This document shows positions 31,978 through 39,686 of a stretch of 64,000 nt of DNA, one piece after another. Each line of letters begins with the position of its first letter. Positions within the stretch are counted from its first letter, which is position 1. Source of the stretch: Myxococcales bacterium. Lineage in GTDB: Bacteria > Myxococcota_A > UBA796 > GCA-2862545. Under the pieces are notes generated by a model. That model saw only the letters and a list, made by a program, of their open reading frames with translations, did not search any database and had not been told where the DNA came from. A program made the translations under genes and the position numbers. The DNA is taken from contig JAHQVJ010000252.1 in assembly GCA_019634415.1 (NCBI GenBank), positions 1 to 64,000 of the forward strand, given 5' to 3'.

Positions 31978-32745
31978 TCAGCGCCGCCGAGGGCCGAACG
32001 TCGCCCCCACGGTGACGCTCACGGGGGCCAGCAGGGTGGAGGAATCGTTCACGTGCAGCCTCGTTCGTCCCACGTCGGCGGCGAGACCCACCTCGGGCCG
32101 CATCCACCTGCGCCCCAGGAGCACGGGCACGCCCACCATGCCGTGGAATACGGGCTTGAGGTGCTGTGCCACGAAACCTCGGTCGTGGGTGTAGCCGCGG
32201 TAGGCGAGGCCGAGCCCCCACGAGACGGTCAGCGGTCCTGCGTCGATGTGCAGCCAAGTGCTCACCTCCCCCTCGAGCAGGAACGCCGAGGGCAGCAACG
32301 ACAGGGAGCGAGGCGCCCACACGGTGGCCTCGACCCCCACGCCGGGTGCGCCAGCGCGCAGGCTTCGCAGGGTCAGCCCCAGCGTGGGAGTCAGGCCAGG
32401 TCGGATCTGGGTGGAGATGCCGGCCCACGTCTGGGCCCGAGGGGGCTCCACGGTCAGGGAGGCCGCCGGTACAGGCGCTGGCTCGGGAGCGGGTGGAAGG
32501 GCCACCTCGAGATCGAGATCCTGTAGCAGGCTCGCCACCAGCGCTCGCAGCAGCGCCTCGTCGTCGGGGGTGGCGGGGGAGTCCACCCGGAGGGTGCGGG
32601 TGCCCACGTTGATGGTCCATTGGTGCTGACTGCGCTCGATACGCACGGAGTCCTGCACGGGTAGATCGAGCAGATCGTCCTCAGCAGGGGGCTTCGCTAC
32701 AGGATCCTCCGCCAGGGCGCTGCACCATAGCCACCATCCGATCAT
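31978..32745 (-). CDS. Exported protein with predicted outer-membrane beta-barrel
   Basis: The 255-residue protein begins MIGWWLWCSALAED, a short signal. Residues 45-110 hold a segment with conserved-looking ERSQHQWTINVGTRTLRVDS and a Pro-rich linker. The second half alternates polar and hydrophobic residues like a barrel (GLTLRSLRAGAPGVGVEATV, LTVSWGLGLAYRGYTHDRGF, PEVGLAADVGRTRLHV) and ends in an aromatic/basic tail. The ATG overlaps the FecR gene's stop (ATGA). As third gene of a sigma-FecR operon it may be the effector or signal-transducing partner, but it is not a TonB receptor. The function is inferred. Confidence 0.65.
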   Translation of the reverse strand: MIGWWLWCSALAEDPVAKPPAEDDLLDLPVQDSVRIERSQHQWTINVGTRTLRVDSPATPDDEALLRALVASLLQDLDLEVALPPAPEPAPVPAASLTVEPPRAQTWAGISTQIRPGLTPTLGLTLRSLRAGAPGVGVEATVWAPRSLSLLPSAFLLEGEVSTWLHIDAGPLTVSWGLGLAYRGYTHDRGFVAQHLKPVFHGMVGVPVLLGRRWMRPEVGLAADVGRTRLHVNDSSTLLAPVSVTVGATFGPRRR

Positions 32746-33893
32746 GGCTCGTCCTCCGTCGCCTCGAGGGATGCCCGGACCCGGCGTGCTCGTTGTCGCC
32801 AGACTGCGGCCACCTCGGATTGAACGTCCTGCAGGAGCCTCCGGGCGAGGTCGGGGTCGTCGGGCAGCACGCACTCGGCGAGGAGCAAGCTCTCGGGGGC
32901 ACCCGGCGCCTCTTGCACCGCCCGCCGGAGGGTGGGCTCCGCAGCACACCCCTCTCGCTCGTACCGGGTGCGGGCGACATAGGTGGCGAGCTCCGCACGT
33001 CGTGGTTGGTGGGACAGGGCGAGGTACCGCTCCGCGATGGCCAGCGCTTCGTCGGCACGGCCTGCCTCGGCCAGGGCCTTGGCGTGGTGTCCGAGTAGCT
33101 CGCCGCCCACCACGGACTCGTCGGCGACGAGGTGCCGCGCATGCTGCAGCGTCTCGAGGCGCCGCTGGGTGGGGGCGCCCTCGGCCGCGAGCTGGGTGAC
33201 TCGCAGCAGCAAGCTCGAGGGGTCGGTGGGGAGGCAGACGAGGGACCGACCCCGCTTCACCACCACCTCGGGCTCGCCGGTGCAGGCCACGCTGACGCGA
33301 CCCTTCGACACGGAGACGGTGGTGGCGTGGGCGGCGCGGTGCACGTCGAAGCGCGTGCCCAGCACCCGCACCTCGGCTTCTGGGGTGACCACCGTGAGCA
33401 CGACGTCCTTGTCGGGCACCACGTCCACCCCCAGGGTGCCGGACTCCCACAGCACCTCCGGCGCCTTGGGCGTGCCCGCCAGGGTGCCCTCGCCATCGAA
33501 GGCCAGCTCCACGTGGTCCCAGGCGGAGGCGCTCGGAGGCAGGGAGCTCGCCATCCGTACGGGAGGCGGGCTGGGTACCGGGCGCGGCTCCTGGCCCTCG
33601 GCTCGGGGCTGGGGCGGTGGCCGCTGCGCCACCGACGGAGTCGAGATGGGCGCTGGCGTCTGGGCAGGGGTCGCCTCGGTGGGCTCATCGGAGCGCAGGA
33701 CCACCCAGAGCACCGCAGCGCACACCGCAGCCAGCAGCCATGGCCCGGAGCGCTGGAACCACGGACGCACGGGCGGGGGCAGCTGCCGGGTGAGCAGGGC
33801 GTTTCGGATGCGCCGCGCTGCGCCGTCGGTGAGGTCCGTGGACGACCGGAAGGCGTCGCGCGCTGCCTGGATCTCGGCTTCGCGATCGGTCAT
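32742..33893 (-). CDS. FecR-domain anti-sigma/regulatory membrane protein
   Basis: The 383-residue protein has a short cytoplasmic N-terminus, one membrane helix (PWLLAAVCAAVLWVVLRSDE, about 48-66) and a Pro-rich linker. A FecR-type beta domain follows (about 140-215: LTVVTPEAEVRVLGTRFDVH, TTVSVSKGRVSVACTGEPEV). The C-terminal half is helical with TPR-like repeats (AKALAEAGRADEALAIAERY). FecR proteins hold an ECF sigma factor in check and pass a signal from outside. The ATG overlaps the sigma gene's stop (ATGA), making this its partner. The stop overlaps the barrel gene. The long TPR tail is unusual for FecR. Confidence 0.85.
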   Translation of the reverse strand: MTDREAEIQAARDAFRSSTDLTDGAARRIRNALLTRQLPPPVRPWFQRSGPWLLAAVCAAVLWVVLRSDEPTEATPAQTPAPISTPSVAQRPPPQPRAEGQEPRPVPSPPPVRMASSLPPSASAWDHVELAFDGEGTLAGTPKAPEVLWESGTLGVDVVPDKDVVLTVVTPEAEVRVLGTRFDVHRAAHATTVSVSKGRVSVACTGEPEVVVKRGRSLVCLPTDPSSLLLRVTQLAAEGAPTQRRLETLQHARHLVADESVVGGELLGHHAKALAEAGRADEALAIAERYLALSHQPRRAELATYVARTRYEREGCAAEPTLRRAVQEAPGAPESLLLAECVLPDDPDLARRLLQDVQSEVAAVWRQRARRVRASLEATEDEP

Positions 33894-34447
33894 GGGGTGC
33901 GCCGTTCGTAGAAGTATTGAAAGCGAGCCTTGGCGTGGTGCAGGCGGCTCTTGACGGTGCCCATGGGCACGTCCAGCAGCTCGCTGGCCTCGGACACCGA
34001 GCGCTCCTCGATGAAGCACAGGAGCAGCACCGCGCGGTGTCGCTCCGACAGCCGGTCCAGCACGGCGTGTACGGAGGCAGCCAGCTGACAGCGCTCCAGC
34101 TGCTCGTCGATCGCTGGCGAGACCTGCCCTTGGTCCACGGACACGCCTGGTGCCCAGCGCTTGAACCAGGCCCGTCGCCGGTGGTTGGCCACGATGCGTC
34201 GGCACGCTCCGAAGAGCCAGCCGGGCAGTCGGTCCGAGCGGGCGATGGTGTGGCGCCGCCGCACGAGGGTGATCAGCACTTCCTGGGCTGCTTCTTCGCT
34301 GTCGATCCGGCCTCCGCCGAGGCGCGCGCACCAGCGGAACACGGTGGGCAGCCACGCCTGCACCACCGCATCCATGGCCTCGGTGTCGCCCGCGATGGCT
34401 GCTGCCACCCGGTCGCCATCGAGCCGGTGTCGTGTGGGTGCCAACAT
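33890..34447 (-). CDS. ECF sigma factor, FecR-partnered
   Basis: The 185-residue protein shows sigma region 2 (AVVQAWLPTVFRWCARLGGG, SEEAAQEVLITLVRRRHTIA, RLPGWLFGACRRIVANHRRR) and region 4 (LDRLSERHRAVLLLCFIEER, EASELLDVPMGTVKSRLHHA). The ATG at 34447 is chosen because GGAGGG lies seven bases upstream; a longer start at 34495 is unlikely. It is coupled to the FecR gene and the barrel gene by ATGA overlaps, giving a sigma-anti-sigma-effector operon. The target promoter is unknown, and a copy of its own -35/-10 was not recognised upstream. Confidence 0.88.
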   Translation of the reverse strand: MLAPTRHRLDGDRVAAAIAGDTEAMDAVVQAWLPTVFRWCARLGGGRIDSEEAAQEVLITLVRRRHTIARSDRLPGWLFGACRRIVANHRRRAWFKRWAPGVSVDQGQVSPAIDEQLERCQLAASVHAVLDRLSERHRAVLLLCFIEERSVSEASELLDVPMGTVKSRLHHAKARFQYFYERRTP

Positions 34448-34599
34448 CGAGCGCCCTCCGGCTGCTTCGTGTGGGCTGTCGCGTATGCGGTTCAACCTTT
34501 CGGGATCAAGTCCGACTCGGTGCCGATCGGCCGGGAGGATCGCGCGGTGAATGGTTCGGCGCCCACGACGTCAGCGGATGCGTCGACACGGAGACGACC

Positions 34600-35199
34600 A
34601 TGATCGCCACTGCCCTGTTGCTCGCCGCCACCCACGCCCACGCGGGAGACCTCGTCATCCAGGTGGAGCCCGTCTCCATCTACGTGGACGGCCGACGTGT
34701 GGAGATGGACCCCGTCACGGGCAGGGTGAAGCTACGGGGGCTGCGCGGCGTGCACGTGGTGGAGGTTCGAGATCCCTCCGGAGTGGTGCTGGCCCACAGC
34801 GAGGTCCGGGTGCCGCCGCGCCAGAACGTGCGGCTGGTGTTCGATGGCGCCGGCATGCGCCCGATCGCACCGCCCGCACCCCCGCCCCAGCCCGTGGGAC
34901 CCGAGCCCATGGATGGGGCCACCTTCACGCTGCTGATGTCGGAGGTGAGCAAGCTGTCCTTCGGCGACGACAAGCTAGGGGCCATCGAGCTCGCCGCCGC
35001 GCGGTCGTGGTTCACCACCGACCAGGTGGGGCAGCTCATCGATCAGATGTCCTTCGGCGACGACAAGATCGCCGTGGTCAAGCTGACCCGCACGCGCATC
35101 GTCGACATGGACCGAGCCTTCACGCTGGCCAGCCGCTTCGACTTCAGCAACGACGCCGAGGAGGCGATGGACTTGCTCCGCGCCGTCCGAACGCCCTGA
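34600..35199 (+). CDS. Exported DUF4476-domain protein
   Basis: The 199-residue protein has a signal (MIATALLLAATHAHAGD) and a beta-rich, PEGA-like domain (VSIYVDGRRVEMDPVTGRVK, GVHVVEVRDPSGVVLAHSEV), then a Pro-rich linker. The C-terminal DUF4476 domain has LLMSEVSKLSFGDDKLGAIE and a second MSFGDDKIAVVKLTRTRIVD, the repeated SFGDDK motif being diagnostic. It is probably periplasmic. The gene is divergent from the sigma-FecR operon, with 152 bp between starts, so co-regulation is possible. The function of DUF4476 is unknown. Confidence 0.8.
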   Translation: MIATALLLAATHAHAGDLVIQVEPVSIYVDGRRVEMDPVTGRVKLRGLRGVHVVEVRDPSGVVLAHSEVRVPPRQNVRLVFDGAGMRPIAPPAPPPQPVGPEPMDGATFTLLMSEVSKLSFGDDKLGAIELAAARSWFTTDQVGQLIDQMSFGDDKIAVVKLTRTRIVDMDRAFTLASRFDFSNDAEEAMDLLRAVRTP

Positions 35200-35200
35200 G

Positions 35201-35641
35201 TCAGCGGCCCTCGGAGGTGCCTTGCGCGTCGTCGTCCTCGTCGTCGTCTCCCGTGACCAACATCCACGCCGCCCCGAACACGCCGACCGCCGACACCAGC
35301 AAGCCGACGATGGCGGCAGCGAGCAACACGCCGACCATGGGGTCCTTGGGCCCCGAGGCGTCCTCGCCGAGTGTGATCTTGCGGACGGTCCCCACGTCGA
35401 CGGGTCCTCCCATCGTCGTCGTGGACCCCTCCGTGAGCCCGAAGAGCAGCTCCGGTCCGACGACGCCGGTACACAGACCGGTGAAGAAACCGAAGAGCAC
35501 TCCCCACGCGAGGGGGTTGTCCGATCTGCCCAGGAAGGCGGCGATCGGGAGGATCACCGCCCACATACCGCACATCAGGCCGGCGAGGATGCCGGGGATG
35601 CAGCCGATCAGGAAGAAGAGGGCGGGGTAGTCGCGTTGCAT
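35201..35641 (-). CDS. Four-segment membrane protein, paralogue 1
   Basis: The 146-residue protein has hydrophobic segments FFLIGCIPGILAGLMCGMWA, VILPIAAFLGR, LAWGVLFGFFTGLCTGVVGP and VGVLLAAAIVGLLVSAVGVF. An acidic C-terminal tail follows (GDDDEDDDAQ). The loop between segments carries VRKITLGED. The layout, order of segments and a matching VPKIVLGRD loop are shared with the protein at 36141-36581. The two look like paralogues flanking a thioesterase gene. It ends just beyond the DUF4476 stop on the other strand. The function is unknown. Confidence 0.7.
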   Translation of the reverse strand: MQRDYPALFFLIGCIPGILAGLMCGMWAVILPIAAFLGRSDNPLAWGVLFGFFTGLCTGVVGPELLFGLTEGSTTTMGGPVDVGTVRKITLGEDASGPKDPMVGVLLAAAIVGLLVSAVGVFGAAWMLVTGDDDEDDDAQGTSEGR

Positions 35642-35679
35642 GCGTGGCTCCGGGGCGTTCCTACGCGGAGCCAGGCGAG

Positions 35680-36102
35680 CTATTGCGGTGGCACGGCGTA
35701 GGTGACCGCGGCGTGGGCCACCGCTCGGGGATCTCCGTCGGAGCGCAGGGTCACGCGACCCACGGCCAGCCGCTTGCCCAGCTTGAGCAGCTCGGCCTCG
35801 GCGAGCACGTCCACCGGTAGGGGGCGACGCATGAAGTCGATGGACAGGTGGGTGGTGACGGCCAGCGGGCGCGGGCCCACCATGGCGAGCACCAGGTAGT
35901 AGAAGGCCGTGTCGGCCAAGGTCATGAGGGTGGGACCCGATACGGTGCCGCCCGGCCGCAGGTTCGCGTCGCCCACCGGGAGGCGCAGCACGGCCCGATT
36001 GGGCTCGAGGTGCTGTAGCGTCGCGCCGAAGCGCCGCTCCTGTGGGAAGTGCTCCTCCATGAACGCGTCGAGCTCAGCCATCGACATCTTCAGCTCGTCC
36101 AC
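35680..36102 (-). CDS. PaaI-type hotdog-fold acyl-CoA thioesterase
   Basis: The 140-residue protein matches the PaaI/YbgC-like hotdog family: RPGGTVSGPTLMTLADTAFY carries the central helix region, then LAVTTHLSIDFMRRPLPVDV, KLGKRLAVGRVTLRSDGDP and a closing VAHAAVTYAVPP. The catalytic acidic residue is likely the Asp of LADTAFY. The GTG start has GGAGGG upstream, and the fold fits in this length. It should hydrolyse acyl-CoA thioesters. It sits between two related membrane proteins on the same strand, possibly one transcript, but a shared role is not evident. Confidence 0.88.
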   Translation of the reverse strand: MDELKMSMAELDAFMEEHFPQERRFGATLQHLEPNRAVLRLPVGDANLRPGGTVSGPTLMTLADTAFYYLVLAMVGPRPLAVTTHLSIDFMRRPLPVDVLAEAELLKLGKRLAVGRVTLRSDGDPRAVAHAAVTYAVPPQ

Positions 36103-36140
36103 CGGACCCTCCTGCCGTAGACGTCCTACCCGATGACGGG

Positions 36141-36581
36141 TCAGTGCTTGTCGGACAGCTGATCCTCTTCGGGTGGGCTCGACTGGAGCATCCACAGGGC
36201 GCCGGCCACCCCGAACATCGCGATCAGCGCGCCAGGGATGGCCGCGATCAGCCACAACGGCACACCAGATCCCTCAGCCGGTTCGTGGTCTCGGCCGAGC
36301 ACGATCTTCGGGACGTCGCGCGGGTCCTTCACCGAGGTGTGCGTCTCGGTCCGGACCGGAGCCTCGATCTCCACGGTCTCGCGCGGGCTGTCCCCGAAGA
36401 CGTAGCTGTCCAGGGCCTGGTACATGAACATCGCAGCCACGAGCCCGATCGCGTAGCCGAAGAGCGCTCCCCAGCGGTACTTCAGCCGCTTCACGAAGGC
36501 CACGATGGGGAACGCGATGCCGATGGGGCCGGCCCACAGGCCGAACAACGCGCCGAGGAACAACCCGAACAGGTGCGACAT
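36141..36581 (-). CDS. Four-segment membrane protein, paralogue 2
   Basis: The 146-residue protein has the same length and segment order as the protein at 35201-35641: LFGLFLGALFGLWAGPIGIA, FPIVAFVKR, WGALFGYAIGLVAAMFMYQA and WLIAAIPGALIAMFGVAGAL. It carries a loop with VPKIVLGRD and an acidic, charged tail. The match of WGxLFG, the AFL/AFV segment and KI-LG supports duplication. It is predicted to be an inner membrane protein. The start codon has an acceptable GGAGGCC upstream. The function is unknown. Confidence 0.7.
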   Translation of the reverse strand: MSHLFGLFLGALFGLWAGPIGIAFPIVAFVKRLKYRWGALFGYAIGLVAAMFMYQALDSYVFGDSPRETVEIEAPVRTETHTSVKDPRDVPKIVLGRDHEPAEGSGVPLWLIAAIPGALIAMFGVAGALWMLQSSPPEEDQLSDKH

Positions 36582-36628
36582 GGGGCCTCCGGAGCCGACC
36601 TACGACCGAGGCGTGCGGCCTATTGCGG

Positions 36629-37522
36629 TCATCGGACGAACCGCACCACCACTCCATGGTGATCCGAGCCGGCCAGAGGTCTGGACGTGTGGCTGTCCAC
36701 CTGAGCCGAGGACGGGACCAGCACGTGGTCGATGGGGATCCGGTAGGGCCCCAGGAGGGGGAAGGTGCGCCGATGTCCGCTGGCCACCCGGGTGTGCGTG
36801 AGGGAGGTGAGGGTGCGCAGGGTGTGGGACCACGGCACCATGTTGAAGTCTCCGCCCACGAGCCAGTCCCCGGTCGTCTCCTGCAGCGAGCGAGCGAGCT
36901 GCTCGAGCTGCTCGGACTGGCGGTGGGGCCAGGGCCAGTGCAGATGCACCGACGCCAGCCAGAGATCCCCCGAGGGGGTGCGCACCTGCATGCGCGCCAT
37001 CCCCGGCGCACAGGAGCGCGTACCCGGGACCACCGGCCAGGCCGATGCGATGGCCACGCTGCCCACTCCGGCGAAGGGGCAGATGTGCAGGTGGGGCAGG
37101 CCGCTTCGCTGGAGCACCGCGCGGTTGTCGCCACGGACCTCCTGCAGCGTGATGAAGTCGGGCTCGACGGCAGCGATGTCGCGCAGCACGGCGCTGGCGG
37201 AGCGCATGCGGAAGGACAGGTTCTTCTGGTAGAGCACCAGGCCATCCGTGTCGCCGGAGGCACTCGGCCAGGACCAGGGCAGGGTGGACAGCCCGAGGGC
37301 AGCACAGCCCACCCATCCGCCAGCCGCAGCCAGGCGAGCACTCTGGGCCGGGCTCAGCCACCGCAGGCCCGCGAAGGCCACCGCAGCCACAGTGGCCAGC
37401 TCCACCCGAAACACGGCCAGGGAGTCCCCGATGGGGTGCCAGCCGCCCAGCAGGCCCCCGGCGAGGGCCGTGGTGGTGGCGACGAGGACGGAGACGACGA
37501 CGAGCAGGGCAACGGAACGCAT
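36629..37522 (-). CDS. Membrane-anchored endonuclease/exonuclease/phosphatase family protein
   Basis: The 297-residue protein has about three N-terminal membrane segments (LLVVVSVLVATTTALAGGLL; VELATVAAVAFAGLRWL; GWVGCAALGLSTLPWSW). An EEP domain follows: VEPDFITLQEVRGDNRAVLQ with the metal-binding Glu, WLASVHLHWPWPHR, WLVGGDFNMVPWSHTLRTLT with the GDFN motif, and SDHHGVVVRFVR at the end with the catalytic SDHxxV. All core residues appear present, so it should be an active metal-dependent phosphodiesterase or nuclease facing outside the membrane. Homologues with this layout are often annotated as EEP-family membrane proteins. The substrate is unknown. Confidence 0.85.
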   Translation of the reverse strand: MRSVALLVVVSVLVATTTALAGGLLGGWHPIGDSLAVFRVELATVAAVAFAGLRWLSPAQSARLAAAGGWVGCAALGLSTLPWSWPSASGDTDGLVLYQKNLSFRMRSASAVLRDIAAVEPDFITLQEVRGDNRAVLQRSGLPHLHICPFAGVGSVAIASAWPVVPGTRSCAPGMARMQVRTPSGDLWLASVHLHWPWPHRQSEQLEQLARSLQETTGDWLVGGDFNMVPWSHTLRTLTSLTHTRVASGHRRTFPLLGPYRIPIDHVLVPSSAQVDSHTSRPLAGSDHHGVVVRFVR

Positions 37523-37639
37523 ACCTGGATGTCACCCGTCGCCGTGCAGTCGGCGTGCAGAAGATCAGCGGAGCCGCAGGCGGTATCGTCGGCGGGGGAG
37601 GGATCGTGCGCCGATGGTTCGTCGAGTGATGCAGGCCCG

Positions 37640-37670
37640 TTGACAGATGGGGCTCCGTCACTCAAGATAT
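37640..37670 (+). promoter_or_regulatory. Candidate sigma-70 promoter for the TetR operon
   Basis: TTGACA (37640-37645) is a consensus -35 box. AGATAT (37665-37670), 19 bp later, is an acceptable -10; CAAGAT at 17-bp spacing is an alternative. Transcription from here would start near 37677, so the ATG codons at 37690 or 37696 are more likely to begin the TetR protein than the one at 37669. Confidence 0.45.
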
Positions 37671-37695
37671 GAAACATGAACCGGGTGTCATGATC

Positions 37696-38292
37696 ATGAG
37701 TGGTTCTCTACCTGCTACCGCGCGGGGGCGCGCCACCCGCAAGGCGCTGCTGGTAGCCGCCGAGTCGGTATTCGGCGAGACCCGCTACGGCGCTGCCGCC
37801 ATCACGGAGATCACGCGTCGTGCTGGTGTGGCCCAGGGCACGTTCTACGTGTACTTCCCGAACAAGAAGGCCATCTTCCTGGAGCTCGTGAGCCACCTCG
37901 GCTCGGAGCTGCGGGCCACCCTCACCTCGGCGGTGACGGGCGCACCCGATCGACTCACGCGCGAGGAGCTCGGACTGCGGGCGTTCCTGGCGTTCGTGGG
38001 AGATCACCGCAACCTGTACCGCATCGTGCGCCAGGCCGAGTTCATCGACGAGGGCGCATACCGGGCGTACTACGAGCGCTTCGCGGAGGGCTATCGCGCC
38101 GGGCTGGCCGAGGCCGTGCAGGCCGGCGAGGTGGCGGACGTGTCGCTCGAGGCGCTGTCCTACGCCCTGATGGGGATCAGCGACTTCATCGGCATGCGCT
38201 GGGTGCTGTGGGAGGAGCAAGGAGGCGTGCCCGAGGACGTCATCGCCGCCGTGCTCCACCTGCTGCGCCACGGCCTGGGGCCCGTGCCGTGA
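37696..38292 (+). CDS. TetR-family transcriptional regulator
   Basis: The 198-residue protein has the TetR helix-turn-helix at residues 8-58 (ATRKALLVAAESVFGETRYG, AAAITEITRRAGVAQGTFYV, YFPNKKAIFLELVSHLGSEL). A helical ligand domain follows (LRAFLAFVGDHRNLYRIVRQ, AEFIDEGAYRAYYERFAEGY). The latter is typical of regulators of fatty-acid or acyl-CoA operons. In-frame ATGs at 37669 and 37690 also exist; the promoter position favours the later ones. The stop overlaps the symporter's ATG (TGATG), so it controls and is co-transcribed with the symporter, ligase and reductase genes. Confidence 0.85.
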   Translation: MSGSLPATARGRATRKALLVAAESVFGETRYGAAAITEITRRAGVAQGTFYVYFPNKKAIFLELVSHLGSELRATLTSAVTGAPDRLTREELGLRAFLAFVGDHRNLYRIVRQAEFIDEGAYRAYYERFAEGYRAGLAEAVQAGEVADVSLEALSYALMGISDFIGMRWVLWEEQGGVPEDVIAAVLHLLRHGLGPVP

Positions 38293-39686
38293 TGGCCTGG
38301 GGGTTCTTCACGATCTACGCCGTGGCGACCGCGGCGCTCGCGCTGTGGGCGGGGCGAGGCACGGCCTCTGCGGCCACCTTCGCCATCGGCTCGGGGCAGA
38401 TGCCGCCGTGGGTGGTGGGGATCACCTTGGGAGCCACGCTGGCGTCGAGCGCCACCTTCGTGCTCTATCCAGGCTTCGTCTACGCCGATGGTCTGGGGGC
38501 CCTGGTGGGGTTCTCGGTGCCGCTGGTGGCTGGTCTGCTGCTGGGCTTGGTGCTCTTTGCTCCCAGGTTCCAGCGCATCGGCGCTTGGGCCTCGGCGCTC
38601 ACCGTGCCCCACTGGCTGGGCGCCCGCTACGACGACCTGGGGCTGCGCCGGCTGTTCGCGGCGCTGCAGGTGCTCAACGTGGCGTACCTGGTGCTCATCG
38701 TGGTGGGCTGCGCCTACGTGATGGAGGCGTCGCTGGGGCTGCCGTACCACGTGGCGACCGTGGGCATCACGGCGTTCGTGTTCGGCTACACGGCGCTCGG
38801 AGGGGCCACCGCCCACGCGTTCACCAACACTCTGCAGGGCCTGATGATGCTCGTGGTGGCGGTCACGGTGTTCGCCTCGGGGGCCTCGCTGTTGCCGGAG
38901 ACCTGGGCATCGCTGCAGTCCACGGGGCTGACGGCCCCCGACAGCCGCTTGTTCTCCACCCCCTTCGAGGTGCTGGGGGTGCCGTTCCTCATCGGGATCG
39001 CCCTGACCACTCAGCCGCACCTGCTGTCGAAGGCCCTGTACGTGCGGGGCTCTCGGGCGCTGTGGACCACGGTGGCCATCGGCATCGTGACCTACGCCAC
39101 CTTCGCGCTGATGCTGTCGGCCGGCGCCTACGCGCGCGTCGTGCTGCCGGAGGGGGTGGCCCAGGACCGGGTGGTGGCGGAGTACCTGCAGGTGGCCTTC
39201 GCGTGGCCCTGGGTGGGAGCGGCCATCAGTGTGGCGATCCTGGCTGCCTCCATGTCCACGCTGGACGGCTTGCTGGTGGCCATCGCGGCCTCGGTGGGCA
39301 ACGACGTGCTGCCCGGCAGGGGCACCGTCTGGGTGAACCGGGTGGTGCTCGCTGCGCTGGCGCTGGCCACCCTCGTCATCGCCTGGTCGCCGCCGAAGCT
39401 GGTGCTGATCCTCGGACAGCTGGGGGTGTACGGGCTGGTGGCGGCCTCGGTGGGTCCGCTGCTGGTGGGCCTGTTCTACGAAGGGCGACTCGCTCGCTGG
39501 CCTGCGTGGCTCGGCGCCTTGGTGCCGCTCGTGGTGCACTTCGGGCTCGCGCTCACCGTGGTGGACAACCCCGGTATCAGCGCCTTGGTGGGCATCGCCG
39601 TGGGCATTCCGCTGTCGGGGCTCGCCGCCGTGGTCCCGGCCTCCCGCTCCGTGCCGACGTCGCTGGAGTCGTCGTGGAGGGCGTGA
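38292..39686 (+). CDS. Sodium/solute symporter (SSS) family transporter
   Basis: The 464-residue protein has about twelve to thirteen membrane segments and SSS-family signatures: GQMPPWVVGITLGATLASSA near the N-terminus, FGYTALGGATAHAFTNTLQG, LTTQPHLLSKALYVRGSRAL, and VAILAASMSTLDGLLVAIAA, where the SMSTLDG Na+-site motif lies. It imports a small solute with Na+. Neighbours (acyl-CoA ligase, SDR, acyl-CoA-type TetR regulator) suggest an organic acid such as a short- or medium-chain carboxylate. Its end overlaps the ligase start by 13 bp (or GTGA if the later start is used). Confidence 0.88.
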   Translation: MAWGFFTIYAVATAALALWAGRGTASAATFAIGSGQMPPWVVGITLGATLASSATFVLYPGFVYADGLGALVGFSVPLVAGLLLGLVLFAPRFQRIGAWASALTVPHWLGARYDDLGLRRLFAALQVLNVAYLVLIVVGCAYVMEASLGLPYHVATVGITAFVFGYTALGGATAHAFTNTLQGLMMLVVAVTVFASGASLLPETWASLQSTGLTAPDSRLFSTPFEVLGVPFLIGIALTTQPHLLSKALYVRGSRALWTTVAIGIVTYATFALMLSAGAYARVVLPEGVAQDRVVAEYLQVAFAWPWVGAAISVAILAASMSTLDGLLVAIAASVGNDVLPGRGTVWVNRVVLAALALATLVIAWSPPKLVLILGQLGVYGLVAASVGPLLVGLFYEGRLARWPAWLGALVPLVVHFGLALTVVDNPGISALVGIAVGIPLSGLAAVVPASRSVPTSLESSWRA

